Shown piece after piece: positions 1 through 8,195 of a stretch of DNA of 37,407 nucleotides; within the stretch, counting starts at the first letter, position 1, and each line of letters starts with the position of its first letter. Under the pieces are notes generated by a model. That model did not search any database and was not told the DNA's origin. It worked only from the letters and a program-made list of their open reading frames with translations. Position numbers and translations under genes: made by a program. Origin of the DNA: Lysobacterales bacterium (GTDB lineage: Bacteria > Pseudomonadota > Gammaproteobacteria > Nevskiales > Salinisphaeraceae). The DNA is taken from contig PBAO01000002.1 in assembly GCA_002715985.1 (NCBI GenBank), positions 1 to 37,407 on the forward strand. The letters are read 5' to 3'.

Positions 1-18
1 GAGCGCCACACACGGGTT

Positions 19-33
19 TTGGCCGAAGGCCAA
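19..33 (-). terminator. Short hairpin downstream of the methyltransferase gene
   Basis: A perfect six-base stem (TTGGCC / GGCCAA) with a three-base loop lies 39 bases past the stop of the minus-strand methyltransferase gene. No run of T follows it in either direction, so it is a weak candidate for an intrinsic terminator. The rest of bases 1-71 shows no gene I can support. Confidence 0.25.
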
Positions 34-71
34 CGATACAGGAATGTATGCCGCAGCAATAATGCCCGGGG

Positions 72-1067
72 TTACGCGTCGGCGGGCCACCGAGCGGCTT
101 CGGCCGGGCCGCCGTCGGCCAGACGAAAGAATGTCAGCTCATGCTTGTTGGCCGAAAGATGCGCCAGACGGGCGCCGGGAATCTCGTAAAAGGCCGCGAT
201 CAGGTCGGTATCGACCGTGCCCTGACATTTGACCGTCAGAATCACGTTGGCCCGAGGCGCCGCGCGGCACCAGTAGTGCGCCAGTGCCAGCAATCGTTCG
301 GGATAAGCGATGAGATCCGAACACACCCAGTCCACGGGGCCGGTCGTGTCGATATCGATGGCAAACGCGTCGCCGGCCTGTGGATGGACATTGGCCCGGT
401 GTGCGATCGCGGGCGCCAGGGGCGCGCGATCGATGGCCAGCACGTCGGCTCCCAGCTCGGCCAGAACCCAGCTCCACCCCCCGGGCGAGGCCCCCAGATC
501 AAGACATCGTTGGCCGGCGACGGGCCAGTGTCGAGCCAGAGTCAGTGCCTCCCAGAGCTTGAGATAGGCGCGATTGGGCGGGCCATGGCGATCCTCGACG
601 AAGACCGGCTGCCCGTCGGCGAACGGGCGGCTGCAGCGCGGCGATACGATCATCCGGTCGCGGGCCACGAGTGACCAGGCACCCAACGGTGCGGCCGGTG
701 GCATGCTCGGAAAGGCCAGCGGGCGAAAACGGATGGTCGGCAGCTTGGCGGCGATGAGCTCGGCGCGCCGGAAATGCGCCAGATGATGCCCGTGCCAGTT
801 GCGCTGGATGGCCTTGAGCGTTCGGGCCGCTTCGTTGATCGAGGCCAGGCTGTACTCGGCCGGGGCCAGCCAGCTGTTGCTCGCCCAGGCGGCAACGCCC
901 GGCCGGCCCGCACTCATGACGAGATCGCCCTCGATGGCCACGACGCGGCTGCCGCGATGCGCCAGTTCATCGACCAGCGCGGCCTGATGCGCCGCTTCGA
1001 CCACGTGAACCGTGTCGTAGTCGATCGGCAGCGGGGCGGGTGGCTCGGGTGACGTCTCGTGCTTCAT
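72..1067 (-). CDS. FtsJ-like SAM-dependent RNA 2'-O-methyltransferase (RlmM-like)
   Basis: A 331-residue cytoplasmic protein. The SAM-binding motif LDLGASPGGWSW is at residues 189-200, followed by an acidic strand end (AID, about 211-213). The FtsJ/RrmJ catalytic tetrad can be read as K170 (RAYLK), D251 (VCSDL), K280 (LTVK) and E310 (KHELTFF). In this superfamily it methylates ribose 2'-OH in RNA. The overall layout, a non-catalytic N-terminal half then the Rossmann domain, most resembles RlmM, which modifies C2498 of 23S rRNA; that assignment is inference. The ATG at 1067 is chosen because it overlaps the stop of the upstream permease gene as ATGA, implying translational coupling. The frame stays open further upstream, but that part is antisense-like sequence inside the permease gene. 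Confidence 0.8.
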   Translation of the reverse strand: MKHETSPEPPAPLPIDYDTVHVVEAAHQAALVDELAHRGSRVVAIEGDLVMSAGRPGVAAWASNSWLAPAEYSLASINEAARTLKAIQRNWHGHHLAHFRRAELIAAKLPTIRFRPLAFPSMPPAAPLGAWSLVARDRMIVSPRCSRPFADGQPVFVEDRHGPPNRAYLKLWEALTLARHWPVAGQRCLDLGASPGGWSWVLAELGADVLAIDRAPLAPAIAHRANVHPQAGDAFAIDIDTTGPVDWVCSDLIAYPERLLALAHYWCRAAPRANVILTVKCQGTVDTDLIAAFYEIPGARLAHLSANKHELTFFRLADGGPAEAARWPADA

Positions 1068-1795
1068 GTAAAGAACAATAGCCGGATTGCCGGAGCCACC
1101 AGAATCAGCGCCAGTATGCGGGCGAAGCTCTTCTGATCGATCTTGTAGTGCAGCCGGTGCCCGGCATAGGCGCCGAGCACGACAGCCGGTAGACAGGCCG
1201 CGGCCAGCCAGCCGGCCGCGCCGCCGAGCAGGCCAAGCTGAGCATAGGTGATCACCTGCACGGTCGATGCCACCAGAAACGCCATCGTGAGCACGGCCCG
1301 GGCACGTTTCTTGGGATACCGCAGGCTGACATAGATCAGCAGCGGTACGGGGGAGACGCCCACCGCCCCGGCGATCGTCCCGGCGAAGATCGAACAGACG
1401 CCAAGCCCTGTACCGTCGGCCACGGTGAGCTTCGGGTCGACGACCGGCGTGGGCGTATTGAACAGATTGAGTGCGACATAGCACAGGATCACGAAGCCCA
1501 GGCCCCGCTGGAGCAGATCCACCGGCAGGACCGTAAGCAGCTGGGCCCCCACGATCATGCCGATCGACATGCCGGCTGCGGCGATCGGGCCACGGCGCCA
1601 GTCGAACTCGCGCCCGGCCAGTCCGGTCATCACGATGTTGGCGGCCAGCCCCACGACAGCCACCACGGGAATCACGTCCCGAAACGGATAGAACAGGACC
1701 AGAAAACTGGCCGTGAGCGTACCGCTGCCGAAGCCGGTCAGGCCTTGTGACGTGGCGCCGATCAGCGCGGCGATGTTATAGATCAGAATCTGCAC
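1064..1795 (-). CDS. TauE/SafE family sulfite exporter-like membrane protein
   Basis: A 243-residue hydrophobic protein with about seven to eight predicted membrane segments and the repeated half structure of the TauE/SafE (DUF81) family. The first segment has the typical glycine-rich turn QGLTGFGSG (residues 17-25), and a second glycine-rich segment GTIAGAVGVSP lies mid-protein. The family exports sulfite, sulfoacetate or other small organic anions across the inner membrane; the substrate here cannot be told. It shares an ATGA stop/start overlap with the downstream methyltransferase gene, so the two are probably one transcript although their functions look unrelated. It is divergent from the FUSC gene, with a large inverted repeat between them. 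Confidence 0.82.
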   Translation of the reverse strand: MQILIYNIAALIGATSQGLTGFGSGTLTASFLVLFYPFRDVIPVVAVVGLAANIVMTGLAGREFDWRRGPIAAAGMSIGMIVGAQLLTVLPVDLLQRGLGFVILCYVALNLFNTPTPVVDPKLTVADGTGLGVCSIFAGTIAGAVGVSPVPLLIYVSLRYPKKRARAVLTMAFLVASTVQVITYAQLGLLGGAAGWLAAACLPAVVLGAYAGHRLHYKIDQKSFARILALILVAPAIRLLFFT

Positions 1796-1842
1796 GGGCC
1801 GGGCCGGTCACGAAAACGGCCGCATATGGTAGCCGACTCGTC

Positions 1843-1938
1843 AGGGGCTGTTGTCGTTTCGGGCCGGCGCCGCGTTGGCGCTCGTGGATAATTCATGGAG
1901 CGCCCGGCACGGACTCGTACGAAACGCCAACAGCCCCT
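1843..1938. repeat. Nineteen-base inverted repeat in the tauE/yccS divergent promoter region
   Basis: The left arm AGGGGCTGTTGTCGTTTCG (1843-1861) and the right arm CGAAACGCCAACAGCCCCT (1920-1938) are reverse complements with one mismatch in 19. Between them lies a second inverted repeat, GGCGCTC (1877-1883) and GAGCGCC (1898-1904), around an AT-rich centre. Each arm points at one of the two divergent genes. The right arm abuts a possible -10 box TAGACT (1938-1943) followed by GGCGCCA; on the minus strand the left arm is followed by a poorer TACCAT. A degenerate third copy lies before the LysR gene at 18227-18248. A paired regulator site or a cruciform-forming element are both possible. Confidence 0.6.
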
Positions 1939-1974
1939 AGACTGGCGCCACGGTTCCTTGTGGTCTGTGCCTCC

Positions 1975-4128
1975 GTGCCCGGTAGCTGGCTGACACGTTT
2001 CATCGCTTTCGATCGCTTTGCCGATACCATTCGTGTGCTGGTGGCGTTGTCCGCGGTGATGCTCTATACCGCGCTCACGGGCCACGACGACCAGCTCATT
2101 CCCTTGATGCTGGGCGTCATCGCCTCCGGTATCGCCGAAACCGATGATTCGTGGCGCCGCCGTGCCCGGGCGCTGTTGCTCACGCTGACGTGTTTTTCCC
2201 TGGCTGCGCTGTTGGTGGAGCTGCTGGTCACGCGTCACGCGTTGTTCGCGCTGGCCCTGGGCGTGGGCAGCTTTGCGCTGGTCATGCTGGGCGCGGCCAG
2301 CGTGCGGTTCGCCACGATCGGGCGGGCCACGCTGCTGCTGGCCATCTATACGATGATCGGCGTGTCCCAGCACACCGGCCCGCCGCGTGCGTTCTGGGTC
2401 GAGCCGGCACTTCTGGTGATCGGGGCTGCCGGTTACGGGGTGCTGGCCCTGGGCTGGCAGGCCGTGTTCGTGCATCGGCCGGTGCGCCAGTCGCTGGCCC
2501 GCCTGTACGACGCGCTGGCCGCGTATCTGGCGGCCAAGGCCCGGCTCTTCGAGCCGTCGGGCGACGTGGAAGTGGCCGCGCGACGGGCCGATCTGGCCCA
2601 CGACAACGCGCGCGTCGTGGCCGCTCTCAACGATACGCGACTCGCGCTGATCGACCGGCTCTCCGGTCGGCGCTCGCGCTCGGCCATGCAGGACAACCTG
2701 CAGTTCTATCTCGCCGCCCAGGATATCCACGAGCGGGCCAGTTCGGCGCACTATCCGTACCAACGCCTGCGCGAAGCGTTCTTTCACAGTGATGTGATGT
2801 TCCGTTGCCAACGTCTGCTGGAGGCCATCGGCCGCGGCCTGTCGGCACGAGCCCGCACCCTGCGCTACGACACCGCCCCGGCCGCCGACTCGCGTATGCA
2901 ACAGCGCAGCGACGAGCTCCGGGCGGCGTTGGCATATCGTGATGCCAACGGCCCGACGGGCGAGGCCGATGCGCGCGCGGCGGTGGCCGATATCGCGGTC
3001 AACCTCGATGCCCTGATCGACCGCGTCGCCGACGACGGCAGGGCGCGCCAGGAGACCCATACGGCGGAGCTGGCCGACCCGCAGCCGGATTCGATGGCCG
3101 AAGCCGGCCGGCGCATCATGGCCGCGATGACGCCGGCCTCGGCCCGATTTCGTCACGCGCTGCGGCTGTCGATCGCGCTTCTGACCGGGTACGGGCTGCT
3201 GCTGGCGATCCATCCGGCCCAGGGCTACTGGATCCTGCTGACGACGCTGCTGGTCTGCCAGCCCGATTACGCTGCCACCCGCCAGCGTCTGGGCCAGCGT
3301 ATCGGCGGCACGCTCGCCGGGCTGGTCATCGGCTGGGTGCTGCTCCAGCTGTTCGCGATGCAGGCGATCCAGTTCGGGCTGATCGTGATCGCGGGCACGA
3401 TCTTCTTTGCCACCCGCTTTCGACGCTATTTCGTGGCGGCGGCGGCCATCAGCGTGCTGGTCCTGCTGGCATTCGAGCAGGTCGGCAGCGGCTATGACCT
3501 GATCGTGCCACGCCTGGTCGATACGCTGATCGGCGGGGGGCTGGCGGCACTGGTGATGTTCTTTGTCTGGCCGGACTGGCGCGAGCGCGAGCTGCATCAT
3601 CGACTGGCCGATGCCCTGACGGCACATGCGGCCTATCTGCGCGCGCTGTTCGCCCAGTATCGCGACGCCGGTCGGGCCGATGATCTGGCCTATCGCGTGG
3701 CCCGGCGGGCTGCCCACAACGCAGATGCGGCACTGGCCGGCCATGTGGCCACGGCGCTGGCTGATCCGCACGGCGACCGCGCCGACAACCGTGAAGCGCT
3801 GGAGGTGCTGGCTGCCTCGCAGGCCGTGATCGGGCATCTATCGGCACTCGGGGCGCATCGGGTGCGGCTGGCTGAACGCCAGGCGGCGCGAACGACGCTG
3901 GCCACCAGCGTGGCGCATATCGCCGATGCCTGGGAGCACCTGGGCCATGCCCTCATCCGCGGCGATACCATAAGCGGCAACACGCGCGAGGCCGCGTTGT
4001 GCTACGACGCCCTGGCCGAGCTGAGCGACGATATCGATCCGGCCACGCGACGGGCCGCCCATCTACTCCAGCTGTTGTTCGATGAGCTGGCCGTGTTGCG
4101 GGCGATCGCGACCCGGCTCATCGCCTGA
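1975..4128 (+). CDS. YccS-like FUSC family inner-membrane protein
   Basis: About 717 residues from the chosen GTG. It has two blocks of membrane segments (roughly residues 15-165 and 390-530), each followed by a large soluble region, the layout of the YccS/YhfK branch of the FUSC (fusaric acid resistance-like) superfamily. The cytosolic segment AAQDIHERASS...FHSDVMFR and the second-block motif GYWILLTTLLVCQPDYAATRQR match the E. coli YccS pattern closely. YccS-type proteins are presumed inner-membrane exporters or envelope proteins of uncertain substrate. The start is uncertain: GTG 1975 gives a length like E. coli YccS, GTG 1960 is the alternative, and neither has a convincing Shine-Dalgarno sequence. 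It converges on the YrhK gene with 14 bases between stops. Confidence 0.85.
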   Translation: MPGSWLTRFIAFDRFADTIRVLVALSAVMLYTALTGHDDQLIPLMLGVIASGIAETDDSWRRRARALLLTLTCFSLAALLVELLVTRHALFALALGVGSFALVMLGAASVRFATIGRATLLLAIYTMIGVSQHTGPPRAFWVEPALLVIGAAGYGVLALGWQAVFVHRPVRQSLARLYDALAAYLAAKARLFEPSGDVEVAARRADLAHDNARVVAALNDTRLALIDRLSGRRSRSAMQDNLQFYLAAQDIHERASSAHYPYQRLREAFFHSDVMFRCQRLLEAIGRGLSARARTLRYDTAPAADSRMQQRSDELRAALAYRDANGPTGEADARAAVADIAVNLDALIDRVADDGRARQETHTAELADPQPDSMAEAGRRIMAAMTPASARFRHALRLSIALLTGYGLLLAIHPAQGYWILLTTLLVCQPDYAATRQRLGQRIGGTLAGLVIGWVLLQLFAMQAIQFGLIVIAGTIFFATRFRRYFVAAAAISVLVLLAFEQVGSGYDLIVPRLVDTLIGGGLAALVMFFVWPDWRERELHHRLADALTAHAAYLRALFAQYRDAGRADDLAYRVARRAAHNADAALAGHVATALADPHGDRADNREALEVLAASQAVIGHLSALGAHRVRLAERQAARTTLATSVAHIADAWEHLGHALIRGDTISGNTREAALCYDALAELSDDIDPATRRAAHLLQLLFDELAVLRAIATRLIA

Positions 4129-4142
4129 CGACAGGCGTGAGG

Positions 4143-4934
4143 CTATCGCTGGGTATTGCGCGCCTTGATCTGACCCTTGTCCTGAATCTCGTCGCGCAGC
4201 AGATGGATGAAGGCCGTCCCCATGCCGCCGGCTCGACACCAGTCCGCCAGCCGATGGCCCACCAGCTCGCGGTAGTAGGTCACCACGCCGCCGGCAAAGA
4301 ACAACAGACTGCCGGTCACGAACTGGGCCGCCGCAAATCGGGTGATGAGGGTATCGGCCGGGTCGGCCAGATGCCACAGATACGGAATGGAGGCCACGGT
4401 GAACAGCGCCGAGCCGATCAGGTACAACGCCACGGTCACATTGAACAGCTGCATGTAGAGCAATGAGGGCGCTTCGACGACCTGCAACACGTTGACCAGC
4501 CCGCCGACGATGAACGCGATCGAGCCGGCAATGAAACAGACCGCGCCGAGGCTGATCCATTCCAGGCTGGGCAGAAAGCACAACGAGCCGACGACAAAGG
4601 CCAGTGTGCCCAGTACATAACTCCAGGCTGCGATACGCTCGATGGTATCGGCGCCGGTATGCGTGGGATGAGCGCGCCAGTATTGATGAACTTCCAGAAG
4701 ATCGTGGCCGGTGACCAGCAGATAGAGTAACGAGCCGGCGAAGAACAGCCAGTCGCCGACCACGATATAGGCCGCCAGGCTCGGGAGGAAAAAGATACTG
4801 CCGACTACGAAGCACAACCCGCCCAGCTTGTAGCTGTAAGCGTTGATCGTCTGCCAGACGTGATTGCTCGTGTCGCGGGTGTCGGTGGATCCCGGACGGG
4901 ACAGACGGGGTCGATGCGTGACGAGATGAGGCAT
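4143..4934 (-). CDS. Membrane protein with three YrhK-like repeats
   Basis: A 263-residue integral membrane protein built from three similar units at about residues 31-82, 102-154 and 160-224. The first two share the pattern Y-x-LG-x8-GS-x-x-FLPS; the third keeps GSALF and GSLLFFAGG and ends in YYREL. This pattern is that of the YrhK domain, whose function is unknown. The soluble N-terminus (about 30 residues) is polar, and the C-terminal 40 residues are charged and probably cytoplasmic. The start ATG 4934 has no clear ribosome binding site, but a good promoter lies 27 bases upstream, giving a very short 5' leader. It stands alone between the tRNA-Glu gene and the convergent FUSC gene. Confidence 0.7.
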   Translation of the reverse strand: MPHLVTHRPRLSRPGSTDTRDTSNHVWQTINAYSYKLGGLCFVVGSIFFLPSLAAYIVVGDWLFFAGSLLYLLVTGHDLLEVHQYWRAHPTHTGADTIERIAAWSYVLGTLAFVVGSLCFLPSLEWISLGAVCFIAGSIAFIVGGLVNVLQVVEAPSLLYMQLFNVTVALYLIGSALFTVASIPYLWHLADPADTLITRFAAAQFVTGSLLFFAGGVVTYYRELVGHRLADWCRAGGMGTAFIHLLRDEIQDKGQIKARNTQR

Positions 4935-4960
4935 GCCGAGGATCTTGTCGCAAAAGCTGG

Positions 4961-4990
4961 CTTATACGATAACGAAAAGCCGGCTGACAA
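4961..4990 (-). promoter_or_regulatory. Sigma-70-type promoter of the YrhK gene
   Basis: Read on the minus strand, TTGTCA (4990-4985) is separated by 18 bases from TATAAG (4966-4961); both hexamers match consensus at five of six positions. A start of transcription near 4954 would leave about 20 bases before the ATG at 4934. The pair lies just downstream of the tRNA-Glu gene, so the YrhK gene has its own promoter. The sequence CTTGTC and its complement GACAAG also flank this promoter as an inverted pair. Confidence 0.65.
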
Positions 4991-4996
4991 GATGGA

Positions 4997-5072
4997 TGGC
5001 GCTCCCTACGAGACTCGAACTCGTGTTTTCGCCGTGAGAGGGCGACGTCCTGGACCGCTAGACGAAGGGAGC
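4997..5072 (-). tRNA. tRNA-Glu (anticodon CTC), CCA encoded
   Basis: On the minus strand the gene begins GCTCCCTTCGTCTAGCGG and ends AGGGAGC-G-CCA, giving a seven-pair acceptor stem, discriminator G and a genomically encoded CCA. The anticodon loop CTCTCAC sits on stem CGCC/GGCG, so the anticodon is CTC, reading GAG. The T-loop GTTCGAGTC and the D-arm are standard, and total length is 76 including CCA, the usual length for tRNA-Glu. It is a single tRNA gene transcribed in the same direction as the small membrane protein and rhomboid genes upstream. Confidence 0.97.
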
Positions 5073-5087
5073 TGCGGCAAGCGCGCA

Positions 5088-5116
5088 ATGATAAGGCCAA
5101 GCGGGCCCGGGCTCAA
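5088..5116 (-). promoter_or_regulatory. Promoter of tRNA-Glu with GC-rich discriminator
   Basis: Minus strand: TTGAGC (5116-5111), spacer of exactly 17 bases, then TATCAT (5093-5088). The -35 box overlaps the stop codon of the small membrane protein gene. The bases after the -10 box, TGCGCGC, form a GC-rich discriminator, the feature that makes stable-RNA promoters sensitive to ppGpp in proteobacteria. The expected transcription start is about nine bases before the mature tRNA 5' end. Confidence 0.72.
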
Positions 5117-5331
5117 TAGAAGATTCCGTCCAGGCCGTCGGTGGCCAGGCGAAAGACGATCACGCCGCCATAGACCAGACCGATGGCCACCAGAATGAGG
5201 GTGACGGTCCTGGGGCCTTGTCGTGCGGGTTCCGGCTCGCCGCGCAATCGACGACGCAAACGCTGATAGCGGGCGCGCAGGCCGAGGACGATCAGGCTCA
5301 GCAGGCCGCCCCAGAACAGCATTTTCAGCAT
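5113..5331 (-). CDS. Small two-helix membrane protein, unknown function
   Basis: A 72-residue protein with two hydrophobic segments (residues 3-18 and 43-62) separated by a strongly basic loop rich in Arg (RARYQRLRRRLRGEPEPARQG). The positive-inside rule places the loop in the cytoplasm. I do not recognise a family. It starts three bases after the stop of the rhomboid gene, so the two are almost certainly co-transcribed and perhaps translationally coupled. Its stop codon forms part of the -35 box of the tRNA-Glu promoter. Confidence 0.65.
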   Translation of the reverse strand: MLKMLFWGGLLSLIVLGLRARYQRLRRRLRGEPEPARQGPRTVTLILVAIGLVYGGVIVFRLATDGLDGIFY

Positions 5332-5334
5332 GGA

Positions 5335-5943
5335 TCAGAACCCGAACGACGGGTTCATCAGGCGCTGGACGAACACGCCGGCCAGTCGCGGCTCCATGAG
5401 CAGTGCAAAGACCACGCCAAAGCCCGCGCCCCACAGATGCGCGCTGTGGTTGATGTGGTCATGCCCGAGGCGCCCGGCGTACAGGCCATAGGCCAGAAAG
5501 GCCGCAGCATAGAGAATCGCCGGCACGGGAATGAAAAAGACATAGATCGTGGTCCAGGGCGCCATCAGGATGAAAGCGAACAGCACCGCCGATACGGCCC
5601 CCGACGCGCCCAGGCTGCGATAGCGCGTGTCGTTCCAGTGCCGGAGGGCGCTGGGTACGGCCGAAACCACGGCCGCGCCCAGATAGAACAGCACGAACCC
5701 CGCCATGCCGATATAGCGTTCGACAAACGGCTCGACCGCGCGCCCGAAGAAGAACAGCGTGATCATGTTGAAGGCCAGATGTGCACCGTCGGCGTGCACA
5801 AAGGCATGGGTGACCAGCCGGTCGTACTGGCCACGTGCCACGCCCGGCGGCCACAGCAGCAGGCGCTCGGTCAACGACTGGTTGGAAAAGCAGGTGATCG
5901 AGACCGCACAGGTCACGGCGATCAGAATGACGGTGATCAACAT
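5335..5943 (-). CDS. Rhomboid family intramembrane serine protease
   Basis: A 202-residue six-helix membrane protein with the full rhomboid signature. The helix-2 motif HLAFN gives H55 and N59, the nucleophile is S114 in GASGA (112-116), and the catalytic histidine is H169 in HSAHLWG. Rhomboids cleave membrane-spanning substrates within the inner membrane. There is no extra N-terminal cytosolic domain as in GlpG. Start ATG 5943 places the first hydrophobic segment immediately at the N-terminus. It is the first gene of a pair with the small two-helix protein three bases downstream, which could be a partner or substrate; that is inference only. Confidence 0.88.
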   Translation of the reverse strand: MLITVILIAVTCAVSITCFSNQSLTERLLLWPPGVARGQYDRLVTHAFVHADGAHLAFNMITLFFFGRAVEPFVERYIGMAGFVLFYLGAAVVSAVPSALRHWNDTRYRSLGASGAVSAVLFAFILMAPWTTIYVFFIPVPAILYAAAFLAYGLYAGRLGHDHINHSAHLWGAGFGVVFALLMEPRLAGVFVQRLMNPSFGF

Positions 5944-6004
5944 CGAGTTTCATGCCGTAGGGTAGGGGGCTGCCGACGTGCGGCCGGGCCGCGCGGCGCG
6001 GCGA

Positions 6005-6355
6005 TCAGTCCAGGTGGTCGATCGTCAGCGCGGCGTGATCGAAGGCCAGATGCCCGGCAATGGCGGCCACGGCCGCAACGGGCTGGGCATAACACCAGGC
6101 CGCATCGTCGAGCTGCTCGCCGTCGATATGCACGTGATAATACGTGGCGTCGCCCTTGTACGGGCAGTGGGTCATGGTCTCAGAGACCACCAGCACATCG
6201 GTGGCCACAGCATCCATCGGGATATACAGCCGCTCGGGATAGCCGGTTTCGGTCAGCACCCGCGCGGCCGTGGTTCTGGCGATCCGGTGCTTGCCCCAGA
6301 ATACCTGCGCCGTGCCGGCGGCGTCGTGTATCGCGATACGGTCAGTGTCGGACAT
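6005..6355 (-). CDS. DUF427 domain protein
   Basis: A 116-residue cytoplasmic protein matching the compact beta-rich DUF427 family. The family motif CPYKGDATYYHV is present mid-protein, preceded by YPERLYIP and followed by a typical AAWCYAQPVAAVAAIAGHLAF segment. Biochemical function is not established for most members. The ATG at 6355 (MSDTDRIAIHD) is preferred to upstream in-frame starts because the family begins at about this point. It is divergent from the dihydroxyacetone kinase gene, with 138 bases between starts. Confidence 0.82.
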   Translation of the reverse strand: MSDTDRIAIHDAAGTAQVFWGKHRIARTTAARVLTETGYPERLYIPMDAVATDVLVVSETMTHCPYKGDATYYHVHIDGEQLDDAAWCYAQPVAAVAAIAGHLAFDHAALTIDHLD

Positions 6356-6493
6356 GGCGTTTGTCTGGCCAGACAGTCGTCGAACGATACCGGCCAGCCT
6401 AACCGGATTGCTCGTGGTCGTCGCCTGTTGTGCGCCGACGACGGTCCGGCGCACCATCGCGGTATCCATTGGTTTTCATCGCGAGCACACATC

Positions 6494-8149
6494 TTGGATT
6501 TCTTCTATAACGACGCCGATACCGTGGTCGACGATACGCTGGCCGGCCTGGCGCGTATCGCACCGATCGCCCTGACCGCGCGCGACGCGGCGTTTCGTAT
6601 CGCGATCGATCGTGAGCGCGATGACCAACGTGTGGCCGTCATCTCCGGTGGTGGGGCCGGCCACGAGCCGGCCCATGCCGGCTTCGTCGGCCGGGGCATG
6701 CTCACCGCGGCCGTCTCCGGTGATCTGTTCACCTCGCCGAGCGTGGAAGCCGTGCTGGCGGCCATCCGGGCCGTGACCGGGCCGGCCGGCGCTCTGCTCA
6801 TCATCAAGAACTACACCGGCGACCGACTCAACTTCGGCCTGGCCGCCGAGCGCGCTCGTGGCGAAGGATATGCGGTAGAGACCGCGATCGTGGCCGACGA
6901 TATCTCGCTGCCGGACACGGTGGCGGCCCGGGGGTTGGCCGGTACCGTGCTGGTGCACAAGATCGCCGGCCACGCGGCGGCCCACGGGGCCGACCTGGCC
7001 GAGGTGCATCGCCAGGCCGAGACTGCGGCCGCTTCGATGGCCTCGATCGGCCTGGCGTTGTCCAGCGCGACCCTGCCGGGCGCCACGCGTGAGACCCGCC
7101 CGCCCGAGCTGGGCCTGGGGATCCACAATGAGCCCGGTGTACGCGAAGTGGCCCCGGTCGATGCCCGTGAGGCCGTGGCCCTGGCCCTGGCGCCACTGCT
7201 CGACAAGGCGCGCGATGCCGGTCTGCTGGATCAGCCCTGCGCCGTGCTGGTCAACAATATGGGGGGCTGCTCGCCCCAGGAGATGCACGTATTGCTCAAC
7301 GAGGTCATCGCCCAGGCCCCGGACGGGCTGATCGAGACTGCTGTCGTGCCCGCGTCCTTGATGAGCTCGATGAACATGCACGGCTTCTCGATCACGCTGC
7401 TGGCACTGGATGAGACCCGACGCGCGGCCCTGGCCGCGCCCGTCGCTGCAATCGGCTGGCCGGGCGCGTGCGATGTGCAGGCCATCGAAACCGCCACGCT
7501 GAATCAGCCGGACGACTCAGGGCGGGGGCCCGGCGCGCAGGATGCGTCGATGGCTGCACTCATGGCAGCCGTCTGCCAGGCCGTGGTTGCCGAAAGGAAA
7601 CGCCTGGATGATCTGGATGCCGCGGCCGGCGACGGGGATACCGGCACGGCGTTTGCCCGCGGCGCAAACGCCGTGGCGCACGCCGTGGAGGCACAGCGGC
7701 TGTCGACCGGTGAGCCGGCGCGTATGGCGCGAGAGATCGGCGATATTCTGGCGCGCGACATGGGCGGCTCGTCCGGCGTGTTGCTTTCGATACTGGCAAT
7801 GGCCACCGGTAACGCCCTGGCCGAGGGCCGCGATCTGGCGACGGCGCTTTCTGCCGGCGTGGCGCGTATGCAGCACCACGGCGGGGCCGCCCGCGGCGAT
7901 CGTACGCTGCTGGATGCACTCTGCCCCGCGCTCGATGCATTGGCCGAGAGCGGCCTGTCGAGAAAGGGCTGGCAGCAGGCCGCCCAGGCCGCGCGCGACG
8001 GCGCCGAGGCAACCGCCGAGATGCGTCAGGCCGGTGCCGGGCGGGCGGCCTATGTCCGCGCCGATGCCCTGGCCGGGCATGTCGATCCCGGGGCACAAGC
8101 CATGGTGACGATCGTTGCCGCCGTCGCGCACGGGCTCGGCCCGCAATGA
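6494..8149 (+). CDS. ATP-dependent dihydroxyacetone kinase (fused DhaK-DhaL)
   Basis: A 551-residue single-chain kinase that phosphorylates dihydroxyacetone (and usually glyceraldehyde) with ATP, feeding triose into glycolysis. The N-terminal DhaK domain (1 to about 330) has GGGAGHEP (52-59), KNYTGD (105-110) and the substrate-binding histidine H211 in GLGIHNEPG. A low-complexity linker (about 335-350) leads to the DhaL ATP-binding domain, where DAAAGDGDTG (375-384) supplies the Mg-binding aspartates D375, D380 and D382, and GGSSG contacts nucleotide. The fusion of both domains marks the ATP-dependent type rather than the PTS-dependent DhaKLM system. The start is a TTG at 6494, where alignment with DhaK (xFFYNDADTVVDDTL) begins; no ATG is available nearby. 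Confidence 0.92.
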   Translation: MDFFYNDADTVVDDTLAGLARIAPIALTARDAAFRIAIDRERDDQRVAVISGGGAGHEPAHAGFVGRGMLTAAVSGDLFTSPSVEAVLAAIRAVTGPAGALLIIKNYTGDRLNFGLAAERARGEGYAVETAIVADDISLPDTVAARGLAGTVLVHKIAGHAAAHGADLAEVHRQAETAAASMASIGLALSSATLPGATRETRPPELGLGIHNEPGVREVAPVDAREAVALALAPLLDKARDAGLLDQPCAVLVNNMGGCSPQEMHVLLNEVIAQAPDGLIETAVVPASLMSSMNMHGFSITLLALDETRRAALAAPVAAIGWPGACDVQAIETATLNQPDDSGRGPGAQDASMAALMAAVCQAVVAERKRLDDLDAAAGDGDTGTAFARGANAVAHAVEAQRLSTGEPARMAREIGDILARDMGGSSGVLLSILAMATGNALAEGRDLATALSAGVARMQHHGGAARGDRTLLDALCPALDALAESGLSRKGWQQAAQAARDGAEATAEMRQAGAGRAAYVRADALAGHVDPGAQAMVTIVAAVAHGLGPQ

Positions 8150-8195
8150 GTTCGGGCAGGTGCTCTAAACTGCCGGTTTCCAGACGAGCAGGCCC

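Noticed and set aside
1783-3837. Long open frame on the minus strand opposite the FUSC gene (684 codons)
   Set aside because: It mirrors a well-recognised gene in GC-rich DNA; composition is Arg/Gln/Gly-rich without motifs, and no ribosome binding site or family match is seen.
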